Shown here one piece after another: positions 28,861 through 41,045 of a stretch of 64,000 nucleotides of DNA. Numbering within the stretch: position 1 is the stretch's first letter; the number at the start of each line of letters is the position of its first letter. The notes under the pieces are model-generated. The model worked only from the letters and a program-made list of their open reading frames with translations, searched no databases and was not told the DNA's origin. Origin of the DNA: Paramecium sonneborni (Eukaryota > Ciliophora > Oligohymenophorea > Peniculida > Parameciidae); contig CAJJDN010000112.1 of assembly GCA_905182985.1 (NCBI GenBank), positions 1-64,000 on the forward strand, given 5' to 3'. The translations under genes were made by a program, and so were the position numbers.

Positions 28861-29346
28861 AATTTTAATATTTTATTTTTATTATTCAATTAAGTATTAT
28901 AAGCATTTTTACTTCAATGATTACTAAAACTTATATTTATGTTTGTCATAATTAAGAATAAATCAAAAGATGTTTAGAACCATATTAAATTATATGGCAT
29001 AAATTACTTATATATATAAATATAGCACAATATTGAAATATCATCATTTTAATTGGTTTAAGGATATATTATCATAATACATATCAAAAATTTTTTATCA
29101 AATGAAGATATATATTAATAAATTCTATTAAACACAAGAGTATATTTATTACGTACTAAATTTTTTAAATTTATTCTAAAAAATTAAAATTTTGTATTTT
29201 AGGATTAAAAATTTCTCACTATAAATAACATTTGCTTAATTTAGTTGGAATAATTATTTATAAATAAATCCTTAACTTTTAAAAAATCATTTTCTTGAAG
29301 AGTAGAATATGAAGCTATATTGTCAAATGAAAATAAATATTATTTC
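28861..29346. other. AT-rich intergenic stretch
   Basis: About 490 bases between the dehydratase gene and the next weak gene. Very A/T-rich, with no protein-like frame and no RNA gene recognised. Confidence 0.4.
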
Positions 29347-29900
29347 ATGAATAAATCAAAACAAGGAGATTTAAATTTTTGTTGTAAAGAAATATAAAAA
29401 AGGATAAACTTTCCCTGTTTAATAAAATAATTTAAAATAAAAAAAAATTACAATATAAAATCTAGAATCATTGGTAATACTTCTATTCATTCTTCTGTAT
29501 CTAAAAATCATTGAAAGGAAATGTCAAAAATAATAATTAAAATATATGGTTAATGGAAAATAAATAGGATAATCAGAATAAGCTGAAGGAATAATGGGAG
29601 TATCAATTATTGATATATTTTATTGAGAAGTTAACGGAAAATATTTGAAATTTTAAGGGTAAAAATACAGTGATAATTGAAATAGAAAAAAAATGGAAAA
29701 TTTGATATTGAAATCAATATATCTTGCACTAGTAAAGTTTTAGAAAGAAAATACAATAAATTGGAGGTTTTTAATCAAATAGTATTATATAGTTTTAATT
29801 AATAATGAACTTTCGATGATGTATCATATATTTAAAGTCTAATGGAATGAAAAAAGTGATTGATATTATTAAGAATAATAAAGTAAACATTGTCTGTTGC
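29347..29900 (+). CDS. possible hypothetical gene (partly in a duplicated block)
   Basis: ATG 29347 opens MNKSKQGDLNFCCKEIQKR and runs to about 29514. Protein-like pieces continue in other frames (EGIMGVSIIDIFY, then EINISCTSKVLERKYNKLE near 29710-29770). Short introns are likely but could not be fixed. Everything from 29457 on is repeated at 30566 because of the assembly duplication, so the true gene lies once, just upstream of the coiled-coil gene. Family not recognised. Confidence 0.3.
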
Positions 29901-30564
29901 GATAAAAAGAAATTAAGCTTTGATATATATATATTTTGTATAATTTTAATAATGAATAAATCATAAAATTAAATAACCCCTACTTCTCATCCTGGTTCAG
30001 TAATATTGAGTAATAATGCAGGGATTGGATAAAAAGCAGAAACTGATTTATATGATAAAATTGCTAAATTTCATTAAATCACATTGCATAAGTATAGATG
30101 TGGGATGAAAATATAGGCATGACATAGACAAAATAAAAACAGATGAAAGAGTATAAGCAGCAGATTATGCAATTAAAATAAAGACTGAGAAAATTAAATT
30201 GGGAATGGAGATTGTAGAGATATTACTTAAAGAGAGATTAAAATTCATTTAATAAATGCAATAAAACGAATAAAAATTAATGGCAATTTTAAAAGAAACT
30301 TGTTAGTTATTTTCTATAGAAAAATTTGATGATTTTCCAAGAGATTAATTTACAAATTATTTAAAATCATTAAGAGATATACTTTTACTAACTTATCCAT
30401 CATTTAAAACATTAAATACAATTATCCATCATAGTGAGAAATATTATCAACAAAAAACAAGATGGAAATCATATTGTTAATAGAAAGTATGTATTAATGG
30501 ATATTTAATGGGATTATTAAATATGAATTTAATTGATGTGTCTAATGCTTTATATCATAAATTA
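29457..30564 (+). repeat. 1108-bp block, first copy (ends at single N)
   Basis: The same sequence as 30566-31673; copies are the same length and I saw no differences. A single N at 30565 separates them. This copy holds the 5' part of the coiled-coil gene (ATG at 29952) and is cut off at the N. This is almost certainly an unmerged contig overlap. Confidence 0.85.
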
Positions 30565-30565
30565 N

Positions 30566-31673
30566 AAAATCTAGAATCATTGGTAATACTTCTATTCATT
30601 CTTCTGTATCTAAAAATCATTGAAAGGAAATGTCAAAAATAATAATTAAAATATATGGTTAATGGAAAATAAATAGGATAATCAGAATAAGCTGAAGGAA
30701 TAATGGGAGTATCAATTATTGATATATTTTATTGAGAAGTTAACGGAAAATATTTGAAATTTTAAGGGTAAAAATACAGTGATAATTGAAATAGAAAAAA
30801 AATGGAAAATTTGATATTGAAATCAATATATCTTGCACTAGTAAAGTTTTAGAAAGAAAATACAATAAATTGGAGGTTTTTAATCAAATAGTATTATATA
30901 GTTTTAATTAATAATGAACTTTCGATGATGTATCATATATTTAAAGTCTAATGGAATGAAAAAAGTGATTGATATTATTAAGAATAATAAAGTAAACATT
31001 GTCTGTTGCGATAAAAAGAAATTAAGCTTTGATATATATATATTTTGTATAATTTTAATAATGAATAAATCATAAAATTAAATAACCCCTACTTCTCATC
31101 CTGGTTCAGTAATATTGAGTAATAATGCAGGGATTGGATAAAAAGCAGAAACTGATTTATATGATAAAATTGCTAAATTTCATTAAATCACATTGCATAA
31201 GTATAGATGTGGGATGAAAATATAGGCATGACATAGACAAAATAAAAACAGATGAAAGAGTATAAGCAGCAGATTATGCAATTAAAATAAAGACTGAGAA
31301 AATTAAATTGGGAATGGAGATTGTAGAGATATTACTTAAAGAGAGATTAAAATTCATTTAATAAATGCAATAAAACGAATAAAAATTAATGGCAATTTTA
31401 AAAGAAACTTGTTAGTTATTTTCTATAGAAAAATTTGATGATTTTCCAAGAGATTAATTTACAAATTATTTAAAATCATTAAGAGATATACTTTTACTAA
31501 CTTATCCATCATTTAAAACATTAAATACAATTATCCATCATAGTGAGAAATATTATCAACAAAAAACAAGATGGAAATCATATTGTTAATAGAAAGTATG
31601 TATTAATGGATATTTAATGGGATTATTAAATATGAATTTAATTGATGTGTCTAATGCTTTATATCATAAATTA
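30566..31673 (+). repeat. 1108-bp block, second copy (begins after single N)
   Basis: Second copy of the block at 29457-30564. It continues without a break into the rest of the coiled-coil gene, so this copy carries the complete locus. The repeat starts at the base right after the N. Confidence 0.85.
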
Positions 31674-32673
31674 AAAAAATATAAAATATAATTGTTATAA
31701 ATACATGGAGGTTAAGAGTAAGATAATTATGTGTTAAATGATGAATAATTATAGAAATTATTAAATTTTTTAACTGAGATTAATGTTGATTTTGCAGATA
31801 ATATTAGTGCACATTTAAGCATAATAGTTTATTAATGGATAGATGATGTGACTAAAATGTAAAGTGGGTAAGATATTATTAATATTTAATCAAATTAGTT
31901 ACTAAATTAATTTAGATATCTATTTTAATTTTTTGGGTCAATTTGAAAGTCGAATTTTGGATAAATTATTTGAATTAGATAATTTATAATTGAGATGTGA
32001 AGCCATTTAACATTAAAATGAGAAGGCATAGAAAATTTTAAAGAGAATGATTCTACCTTAAAAATATGATAATTATAACATACAATTAGGAGTACAGATA
32101 TAAGATATATTGAATAATAACTAAGCTCAAATCTTAAAAACTAAGGATGAATTATTAAAAACAAAAATGATAGAAATAATTATGTTAGAATCATAAGATC
32201 CAGATGATACTTATAAACCTATAGGGTAATTTAAAGGAGCTCAAAGGTTGATTCCTAAAGTAATTGTTGTCATGTAAGCTATGATACAAAATAAAATCAT
32301 CTTTTTAGATCAAAAATTAAATGAAGTTCAATTAATATTGACTGGAGTAAAACAATTATTTTTAAGTTTAAAAGAACTATTAGTAGCAGAAAAAAAGTTA
32401 TCTAAAGCTTAAGCTTTGTATACAAATTTAAAATCAACTGTAGAAAACTTAAGAAGAGATAAGACCAAAATAAATACAGAAGAATTATATGATCAAACAT
32501 TAAAATTATAAAAATATGTGAATATCTTATCTGAATAAGCTAATATAGCTTTGATGATTTCAGAACAATTACCTAAGATAAGTGAATTTATTTAGATGAT
32601 TTAAAGGTTTATCACTAAATAATAATTCTTAACAAATGATATATTAAGGATCCTAGGAATTGAAAAAGTATGA
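31061..32673 (+). CDS. coiled-coil rich hypothetical protein
   Basis: ATG 31061 to TGA 32671-32673, about 518 residues after removing introns of 25 nt (31201-31225) and 31 nt (31868-31898). The N-terminus is Gln/Ser-rich; the rest is nearly all helical and charged, with likely coiled coils near residues 65-130 and 300-480 (e.g. KQLFLSLKELLVAEKKLSKA). There is no membrane segment and no catalytic motif. Similar long helical proteins are common in ciliate trafficking and cytoskeleton, but I cannot assign a family. The first ~1.1 kb of this region, including the 5' end of the gene, is falsely repeated upstream. Confidence 0.65.
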
Positions 32674-32812
32674 ATAAATATTATTGACTTAATGAATAAT
32701 AATATTATTAATAAAATTTATCATTTTTATTGATTTTAATAAAATAAATAAAATTATTTATTGTATATTAAATGAAGAATGAGAGAATCAATAAAAATGA
32801 GAATGAATAAAT

Positions 32813-33476
32813 TCATTCTATGCATTCCTCTTATTCAAATTTATTTTTATTTACAAAGCTTTTGCTTCTTTTATGAATTCTATTAGCAATTTTAGTTTTT
32901 TGAGAATTGAGGTCATTTTATATTATCTAGTGTAATTGACTTATTACTTCATTAATTTTATTTGTTTCTTTTTTTAAATTATCAATCATTGTTTTAACAT
33001 CATTAGTTTAAATTGTTATTAAGTTATTTTTTTAAACAACTTACTTTTCTTAAGGAATTTCAAATTATTGAATATTATGATCATAATGTTATGAAGTATC
33101 AATAATGGTATGCACTTTAAAATCTAGTTTTTTTATAGATGATTTTGGTATAGTTTCTTCTTCTTTTTTTTTAGGTGATATAATAGAAGGATGACTCATT
33201 ATCCAATTTAATTTACTTTTAAAATATTCACTTTGTTTATCTTTTTATGCTTCATAATATTCAATTCCTTTCTTATATATATATAAAAAGTTATAAGTAC
33301 CATATATAATTAAATAAGATTATTTAATGCAATACTGTCGGTATATTTACTCATCATTAATGTAATGTCATTCTAAAGTATTTAATCAGCGTAATCTTTT
33401 GGTAACTCACCTATAATGTGGAAAAGTTGTTACTCCTTTTTTTAGGGCTGGTAGGATATTTTCCAAAAAATGACAT
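32813..33476 (-). CDS. MIT-like N-terminal domain protein with coiled-coil tail
   Basis: ATG 33476 to TGA 32813-32815. The frame is open if the 7-base run at 33437-33443 has one more base, and if a 29-nt intron (GTACTT...AAG) is removed. Residues about 25-100 are helical, with ALNNLIQLYMKGIEYYEAQK and SKLNWIM resembling an MIT three-helix bundle, a module that binds ESCRT-III tails. Then comes a Ser/Lys linker and a C-terminal coiled coil (DVKTMIDNLKKETNKINE). MIT assignment is by pattern only. It is transcribed away from the Rab-like gene, with 12 bp between start codons. Confidence 0.55.
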
Positions 33477-33488
33477 TAATAAAATAAA

Positions 33489-34123
33489 ATGTGTTGTGAG
33501 GATAATAAACCTAAAATTAAGGAATAACAATTATAATTGAAATAAGAATAGAAAAATATAAAAATAGTAGTTTTAGGAGATAGTGGAGTAGGTAAAACAA
33601 GTTTGATTTAAAAATTTTGTTTTGACACTGTAATTTGATGATATAGAAATAGTTATCAGAAAAAGAATAAACAACTTTGGGTGTAGCATATTAGAGTGCG
33701 TAAATTGTAATTAAAGGTTAAGTATTAAAACTACATATATGGGATACAGCTGGAGGTGAACGTTATAGATCATTGGCACAATTATGTTATAGAGATGCAA
33801 ATGCAGCAATATTAGTATATAACATAACAAATTAAAAATCATTTGAATAGATTTATTATTGGGAATAAGAACTATTTGAAAGATGTACAAGTATTTTTGA
33901 AATAATTTAAAGTAGTTTAGAATTGAGTATTGGTCTAGCAGGAAATAAATGTGATTTAAATGAAGAAAGATCTGTTTAAAAAGATTATGCTTAAAAATAT
34001 GCAAATTAACATGATTTCTCATTTTATGAAACCTCTGCAAAAACTGGAGAAGGAATTCAAATCTTATTTACAGACGTGATACAAAAATATTTAGGATAAT
34101 ATTAATAAAAATAACAATAATGA
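33489..34123 (+). CDS. Rab-family small GTPase, atypical
   Basis: Membrane-traffic switch by family. ATG 33489, TGA 34121-34123, one 23-nt intron (33630-33652). G1 [10 protein letters not shown]3 [12 protein letters not shown]4 GNKCDL and G5 ETSAKTG are all present. Three oddities: the catalytic Gln of DTAGQE is Gly; the C-terminus ends in a Gln-rich tail with no Cys, so no normal prenylation site; and the N-terminus begins MCC, which might be acylated. About 10 extra residues lie before the G4 motif. GTP hydrolysis may be slow and membrane attachment unusual; both are inferences. The closest Rab subtype is not clear. Confidence 0.8.
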
Positions 34124-34161
34124 TATTCTTATTTTAATGATATATATTAGCATTCAAGACT

Positions 34162-36026
34162 TCATTTACCTTTATTAGTTGGAGTAGATGTTTATTTATT
34201 TGTTTATGATAATTAAGATAAATTGTCAGGAATTCGAATTTATCTGGTAGAATTATATAATCTTACCATATCAGAAACTTCCGAATTTTCCTAATGCACA
34301 GGTTAATCTTCAAATTAATCAATAATCTATTTTCTATGAGAATTTTAGATTGCTATTCTATGTAAATCTATGTGTTTCTTTGATTCAGTCTTTTATAATT
34401 ATGTAGTTGGTATATCTAAAAATAGAATAATATAATCTACCAGAAATATCTCTAGAACCTAATCGATTCAAACGAGAACTATATTAGCTAAATTTAGATG
34501 CTCCAACAACAGAAGGTGCTTTCATTTCAATTTTAGCAAATGATCCATTTGAAACACAAGATATTGATTCAATAGAATTCATATTTCCAGTAAATGCTGT
34601 TGTTCTTTATTCCAAACTTAGATCTATAGAACCTGCTCTTACATTATTTTTGAATTAATTATTATAGTCTACCAAATTACTTTAATATTTTTCTTATTTT
34701 ATTTATTCTTGTTTAACTAATTCTTTAAAATAAGGATGTCTTAAACACTAGAATTAAAAATTTATGTACTTCACTAGAACTCAATCTATAAGAAGGTTTC
34801 TTTTATAACATAGATCTAATAAGATCTTGCATTTAAATTGGGGCAGATTTAAAAAGAGAATCTTCAAAATCAATTTGACAATCTTTATTAGCCTTAAGAA
34901 TTGCTTTTTAATCTTTCCCAGTAAATGGTTAACCTCCAGTCTTTATTTTATAAAAATAATTACTATTAAGAGATATAGTATAACCCCTGCACTAAAAACA
35001 TCACATTTTTCATCATAAAATTATTGACCTTCCATATAATCTAAGATTTCAGGTGCTACAAATCCTGGTGTTCCGCATCTTTTAAATAAGATATTATCAT
35101 CTATAAGTTAGGCTGCTAATCCAAAATCTGCCAAAATAATATCATAATTATTTTCATTAGAACGAAGTAATAAATTTTCAGGTTTCAAGTCTCTATGAGC
35201 AATTTTATATGTATGCAAATGATTTAATGCTGACAATAAATTATAAGCCAACTTCTAGAGTGTTTCAGCTGGTAGAAAACCTAATAATTACTGAATTAAA
35301 TACCTGTTTCTCTAACTCTTTAAAGCAATTCACCTCCAGTTATTATGTCTACAACAAAATAAACTGAATTAGTAGTTTCATGAACTTCATGCAACTTTAC
35401 TATATTTGGATGATTTAATTTTCTCATAACTTGCATTTCATTTAATAAGCTTTCAATTCCCTTATGTTATTATTACATAAAGGATTTACTAAATGCTTTG
35501 ATAGCAAATTATTAATTATTCTCCTTTTTTGTTGCTAAATAAACTTTAGCAAAACTTCCTTTTCCAATTAATTTTGAAACCATAAAAGCCTCATGGAAAT
35601 TTTCTAACAAACAAACTCTTCTGAAATGTTATTTCCATTGATCATATAACAATTTGTCAGATAGAAAGATATCTAAAGTTTTTGTTTGATAGGTTAATTT
35701 GAATCCAAATTATTGTTCATCAGAATTCAATTAAACCATATGATCAGCACCAGGATCAATAAAACTTAAATGCATAGTAGCAAGAGGAGCACATTTTAAT
35801 TTATTTGTGGTCACTTTATAAATATATTCTAATCCAAGTACAACGAATACTTGTTTGACCATAAGTTTTCCTGCTGTTTAAAATTCTTACTCAACTAAAT
35901 AAGATTAAGACTTATATAAATATTATTCATTATATGTACATCTAACACAGATTTATCACATGGTTACCAAAATTTATTTCTTATTTTTCCAAAATCGAAG
36001 ACAGAAACAATTTTTTAATCAGCCAT
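34162..36026 (-). CDS. Ser/Thr protein kinase with PH-like N-terminus
   Basis: ATG 36026, TGA 34162-34164; it ends 38 bp from the convergent Rab gene. A 29-nt intron follows [15 protein letters not shown]...SVLD and a 25-nt intron lies near the 3' end. Residues about 45-150 look like a PH domain (beta-rich, then the LYDQWKQHFRRV helix). The kinase domain has [17 protein letters not shown], the catalytic [11 protein letters not shown], and ADFG with GTPGFVAPE (about 35050-35200). A Ser/Gln-rich tail of about 150 residues follows. All catalytic residues are present. The PH-kinase layout recalls AKT-like kinases, but closer assignment is not possible here. Confidence 0.8.
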
Positions 36027-36081
36027 TCTCTAATGTTCACTGAAACAATATAATAATTTAATTATATAAGTTTTATAATTC

Positions 36082-37652
36082 TCAACACCTTTTAACCATT
36101 TTATTAGTTTCATAGTTTATTTCCTCTTCTATTTTAAATTAAAAATCATCCTCTTCTTCAGTCTAAGAATTTTTTAATTAAGCAAACAATGTATTTGTCT
36201 ATAACTCATTTCTATATAGATTCTATATATTATCGTCAACTCTATTACATGATAGAGTGAACACATTAATGTGCCTAATTATAATGGATTCAATATTTAT
36301 TTCAAATTATCCCAAACTAAATCTAATTTAGAAGCTTAATCTTAAATCTATTTTATTTCATTTTTTATTTTATCTAAACAACTTTATATTAATTTTATTA
36401 TTATTACTTAGAAATACTTTATTTTAATTCTTAAACCTTGGTCTAAAACTTTTTGAGTTTTGTTAAATTCTCAAATTTTACATTTGTACTTTCAAAACTT
36501 TCTTTCAACCATTCACTATAGTCTCTATAAAATATTATAACATAAATACATACTATTTATTATTTGCAAACATATCTTTTGAATTTTAACATGCATATAT
36601 TAAATATTTTGATTACATTGGTAACATTATTTCTGCCATACTATCAAAATATACTCTAACAGTATCATTTCTTTCTTATGAATTTGATTATATTCTAAAT
36701 CTTAATGCATCCATTATAATTCCAATCTCATCAAAACTAGCTTTCTTTATTATGCATAATTCTAATTTCTCAAATAATTATTACTATTATTCTAAAAATA
36801 ATTAAAACTAGTATTAAATTCAATTATATACTTTTTAAGTCTTTTTATTTACTATTTCCATTGATTAAACTTAATTTTTACATATATCTTTTAATTTTTC
36901 ATTTTCTAATTATAATTCTTACACTTATTTTTCAAGCAATTATTGATATATTTTTTTTCTCTCTCTTGAGTTCTTTGCAGATTCTCTATTTTTTGCTAAT
37001 TTCAATTATGTTGGATCTGTCATATCATTTGAGTTTTCATTCTAAATATTTTATGATCTTTTTCTCTCTAACTTTTATTAACTTTTAGAAGATTTTGGAG
37101 TAATAGAAGGTGATACTGAATTATTATTTGATGTTCGTTTTTCTAATAATGAATCAATTTTATCACGATATATACTCTTACCCTAATTTTATGGGATAAG
37201 CATTTTAACTTCAGGTTTAAATTTACTATTAATTTATTCTGCTGATTCTAAATATAATAGAAATCATTATAACCTAATCGAAAATCTTGATCTCCGGAAT
37301 ATTGAGATCTACTATTTAAATCTGAATGTACAGATTACTTTTATTTTTATTGACTTTAAGATTCTTCTTAAATTAATATATTTTCTAATCTAACATCTTC
37401 TATTTTCATTTCAAAAAACTAATCTAGACTATTTTTTATTTCTAAATCTATTTATTATGATTAATGGAATATATTCTAACAACTTCCTGCTTATTAATCA
37501 TTATATCCTATATAATTTCTCCCAAAACTTAATCTAATTTATTATTATTATATTAACTATTGTTCCTATCCTGATCCTGGCATAAAATCTGCTGTACCAG
37601 CTGTTCCAATAAAATTATAAAATTATCCACTTGAATTTAAGCTGTCTGTCAT
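36082..37652 (-). CDS. bZIP transcription factor
   Basis: ATG 37652, TGA 36082-36084, with about five introns of 24-35 nt. The basic region LAKNRESAKNSRERKK (about 36960-37010) has the invariant Asn and Arg spaced as in bZIP proteins, followed by a leucine-zipper helix (LLEKQVQELQLENEKLKD). The Gln/Ser-rich N-terminus (about 165 residues) may be an activation region. A C-terminal helical region of about 200 residues (DEIGIIMDALRFR; LNPLQLGTLM) is of unknown fold. It binds DNA as a dimer by family; targets unknown. Intron positions toward the 3' end are less certain. Confidence 0.72.
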
Positions 37653-37862
37653 TATAAATTATTTTACAAAATTTAAATATTTTTTTATTAATATATAAAA
37701 TTATAAAATAGAGTATCATTTTACATATCATTTTTTTAGATATATATTATAAATAATGTTTAGAAAATGAAATTTATAGAAGAATCTATAAAGAATCATC
37801 TTTATATCATTAAATTTTATATTTTAAAAAATAAACAAATTAATTGTTTATTATATAAAATA

Positions 37863-38320
37863 TCATTCTTAGTTCCCAACATCTTAACAATCAATAAGAT
37901 TAGAAGTATTAATTGAAGTTGAATCTTTAGGATCAAACTTTTGATGATGAGATCGACATTAACTTGGTGATCTAGTCTTAATAAAATTAGACATTTGTTT
38001 AAATATTTTGTTCTATTTTTTGAGATCTGAATTTAACATGATGTCTTTATTCATTTCTATAAAACACAAATATAAATTATGCTCCTTAGTTGTCCAATGA
38101 CCTATAAAATTAAATTAAAAAATATGCCTATGTTGTATAATTTTCTTTTAGTTGACTTTTTCCCTTTGCGTTTGTTCTTGTTTTGTTTATTATTTAGTTT
38201 TTTTTCTGAAGGTTGGACAGATTTACTATTTTCATGGTTTGTTATGATTTATACTGGTTTAAAGTCAGACTATTTTAAGACGCATTATTCTTGTTTAATA
38301 AAGTTTTCCTGCTTGATCAT
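37863..38320 (-). CDS. SANT/Myb-like single-domain protein
   Basis: ATG 38320, TGA 37863-37865, about 144 residues. The N-terminal half is basic (KNKRKGKKSTKRKL). The SANT/Myb domain runs from GHWTTKEHNLYLCFIEMN to TRSPSQCRSHHQKF (about 37945-38075), with the Trp of helix 1 and the Ser-Gln-Cys-Arg-Ser recognition helix. The join just before GHW needs a 26-nt intron beginning GC rather than GT (GCATATTT...TTATAG). Likely a nuclear DNA- or chromatin-binding protein. It lies 210 bp from the bZIP gene, same strand. Confidence 0.65.
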
Positions 38321-38410
38321 TGAAGAATTTAGATTAGAACCTTCAAAAATAATGTTGCTTTATTGAGCTCTCTAGTAATTTAACCATAGTTAATTATTTA
38401 TGCAGAGTTA

Positions 38411-38832
38411 ATGTTGATAAGTATTAAATTACTGCATTTGAGGCTAAGTATAATGAAAAGGATGAGAGTCTAATACAATAGAATGATTCAATACATTAGA
38501 AGAATTGAGGATATTATGTAAATGGATGCATTAGGAAGATATTAAGTTTTTATTAAAAATAATAATTAATCAATGGATTCAACTTAATCTTGGAATTTAC
38601 AATCATTAGGTATATATTTAGGCAAAATTTTATTTGTTATTTTTTCATGCTTAGAGTATTTTTCGATTCATTATATGATTTATGAAAAATCTATTGAATC
38701 CTGGTTAATTTTAGTATTTCTAAATTTTATATGTGACCAAAATTAACAATTTAAATTTAATATAAAAAATTATATATTAATTAGGATAATTTATTAGGAT
38801 TCAGAAAAGAATTAATCATTTATGTAGAAATG
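38411..38832 (+). CDS. possible hypothetical gene
   Basis: Read with the ciliate code, a frame stays open from ATG 38411 to TGA near 38830, about 140 residues. It has a basic start and two hydrophobic stretches. Part of the sequence (NNNQSMDSTQSWNLQSLG) looks protein-like. Other frames also give protein-like pieces near 38440, so the model is weak. Family not recognised. Confidence 0.28.
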
Positions 38833-38997
38833 AATTAAAATTTAATTGATAAGTTTAGAATTATGATAATTCAATTAATTTTAATTAAATATTTTATAAT
38901 ATTTTTTAGTAAATTAAAAGTTTTTATAAATGTATTTTTCTGAGCTTGAATGAAAGTATATATAGTAAATGAAATAAATGTAAATATAAACAATGCT

Positions 38998-40394
38998 TCA
39001 TATTTTGCTGTTTCTTTCATTAATTTAGGTAATAATTCTAATTTAACCTTCTAAACGTAAACAATAATTATGTTCTATATCTCTTTCATCTTTTGCTTAC
39101 ATTAATTCATTTCTGCATTTATCTAATTCTTTTTGAATTTCTTAAATTTTATAATTAAGTTCATTAATTTCTTATCTTAATGATTCATTTTCACTTAGTA
39201 AATATTCTCTTTATTTTTAAAGTCTAGAACAATTATCCTTTTAATATTTAACCCAATCTGTATCATCATCAATTCCTTCTTCTTTTTTAGCTTCTCTTTC
39301 TTTAGCAATCTTTTCTTTCCAATATTCATTTAACATTTCTGCTTATTTAATATTTTATTAATCTAAAGATTCTTTACTTTTTTTATATTCATCAATAGCT
39401 TTTCTAAGATCCATTTTAATTGCTTCCATTTCAGCTAATTCTTATTTGACAACATCTGAATCTAAACATTTATGTCTATGATATTTAATTTTCTCTTATT
39501 CTAATTCATGTAATTACCTAAATTAAAATATTATTATTATAAACCTTTATATTTCTTATTACTTTTCAAATTTATCTTATTCTATTGCCTTTAATTTTGC
39601 ATTAATTCTTATTAAAGCTTCTTCTTCTTTTTTTTTAAGTTCTTATAATTTTTCTAAATATTCTTCATCTGCACCTGATTTCATTTATTTTAACATTTTT
39701 TCATATCGAATTCTTTCTTCTTATCTAATCATTTCCATTTCATGTTCTTTTAAACGTATTATTTCTGATTCTAATTTTGCTTAATATTTTGATTCTATAT
39801 CTTTTCTTAAATTATTCATCTAATAAAATATAAAATATATAAAAATACCCTCTCTTCAATTGTTTACATATCATGTAATCTAGAATAATTAATTTTCTTA
39901 AGAAATCCTGTTTCTAAATTTCTCATCTTTTATTCATAAGTTTCTTCCCTTTCATCTGTTTAACAAGAATGATCTGTCTTTTCAATATGATATTTTCTCT
40001 TTATTACACTTCTCATTATCTCTAATGCAGATATTGTTCCTTATTATAATTGAAATAAATGCTATTCATAATCTCTTATTGTTAAACCATGTAATTAAAG
40101 TAATTCTTATGTTTGTAATATATCAATTCTATCTATTCCGCATTCTTATATAAATATTTCAGCTGTGCAAAGGAAATTTTGACTTTATAAAAAATTAATA
40201 ACAAAACAATCTGCCACTTTTAAATCAAATAATCTTTTTTATTTTTTCTATTTTGGTTCTTGCATCAATTTATCAACTATTTCTTTTCTAACTTATAATT
40301 TTATTCTATCAAGCATTCCTTCCTCTCTCATCTTCTCATTCATAAATAACAGTACTTAACTCTCTGTTAATGATTCACTATCTTCTTATTTCAT
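38998..40394 (-). CDS. OFD1: OFD1-like centriole/basal body protein
   Basis: ATG 40394, TGA 38998-39000, with a likely 29-nt intron (GTATTT...TTAG, about 39820-39850). The N-terminus matches OFD1: a helix with MREEGMLDRIKLQVRKEIVD, then a LisH motif (ADCFVINFLQSQNFLCTAEI) and the LQTQELLQLHG stretch. The rest (about 300 residues) is coiled coil, as in OFD1. The protein is shorter than vertebrate OFD1, as is usual in protists. It is needed for basal-body docking and distal centriole structure in other species, including ciliates (established knowledge). Assignment rests on domain order plus N-terminal similarity. Confidence 0.75.
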
Positions 40395-41045
40395 TTTTAA
40401 ATTTAATTTTATAACAATATTATTATTTTATATTAATATAAATATATTTATCAAAATATCTTCTTCTTCATTGTTATCTTAAATATACCACTATTATTAT
40501 TTATTCCAAACAATTCTGAATTTAAGATTAAAATAATTGTTAATTATATTGAATTATAAAATAATCTACGTCTAATTTAGATTAATCATGCTTCAAAATA
40601 ATAACAATATTTTGTCTTTGTATATCTATTATTATTTTCAAAATACATAATTTATATTATCAACTCAAAAAGTAAACATCTTGGAAAATGCAAAAATTGT
40701 GCTACAGTTCGAATCCATCCAAACAATTAATAATTGGGATCACCTTTATTTCAATTTAAATTAATCGATGACTTATAAAAATTTATCAAATGGAAATACC
40801 TATTCTTAATTATGGTGTTTCCTTAAGTATTAATAAAATCTTATCTAATATTTGTGAATAAAGAATGAATGAAAAATAAAATAGTAAATATTTGAATTTA
40901 ATATTTTATTTAGATGGAAGGAATAAAAGATTTTAAATGATATCAAATCTTAATTAAATTTATTGGAGGACTTCTTGCTCATGAAAAAAGAATTCTTTGA
41001 ATTCTGAATATATTAATTATTGATTATTGATTGTTGAGATTCAAA
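40395..41045. other. AT-rich intergenic stretch
   Basis: About 650 bases between the start of OFD1 and a small plus-strand gene. It probably holds promoters for both. A T-arm-like string (GTTCGAATCC near 40708) has no matching tRNA around it. No gene seen. Confidence 0.4.

Noticed and set aside
33711..34040. 109-aa minus-strand ORF
   Set aside because: It is antisense to the Rab-like GTPase, whose G-motifs are clear on the plus strand.
40690..40725. T-arm/box-B-like string GTTCGAATCC suggesting a tRNA
   Set aside because: No box A, anticodon arm or pairing acceptor stem is present upstream.
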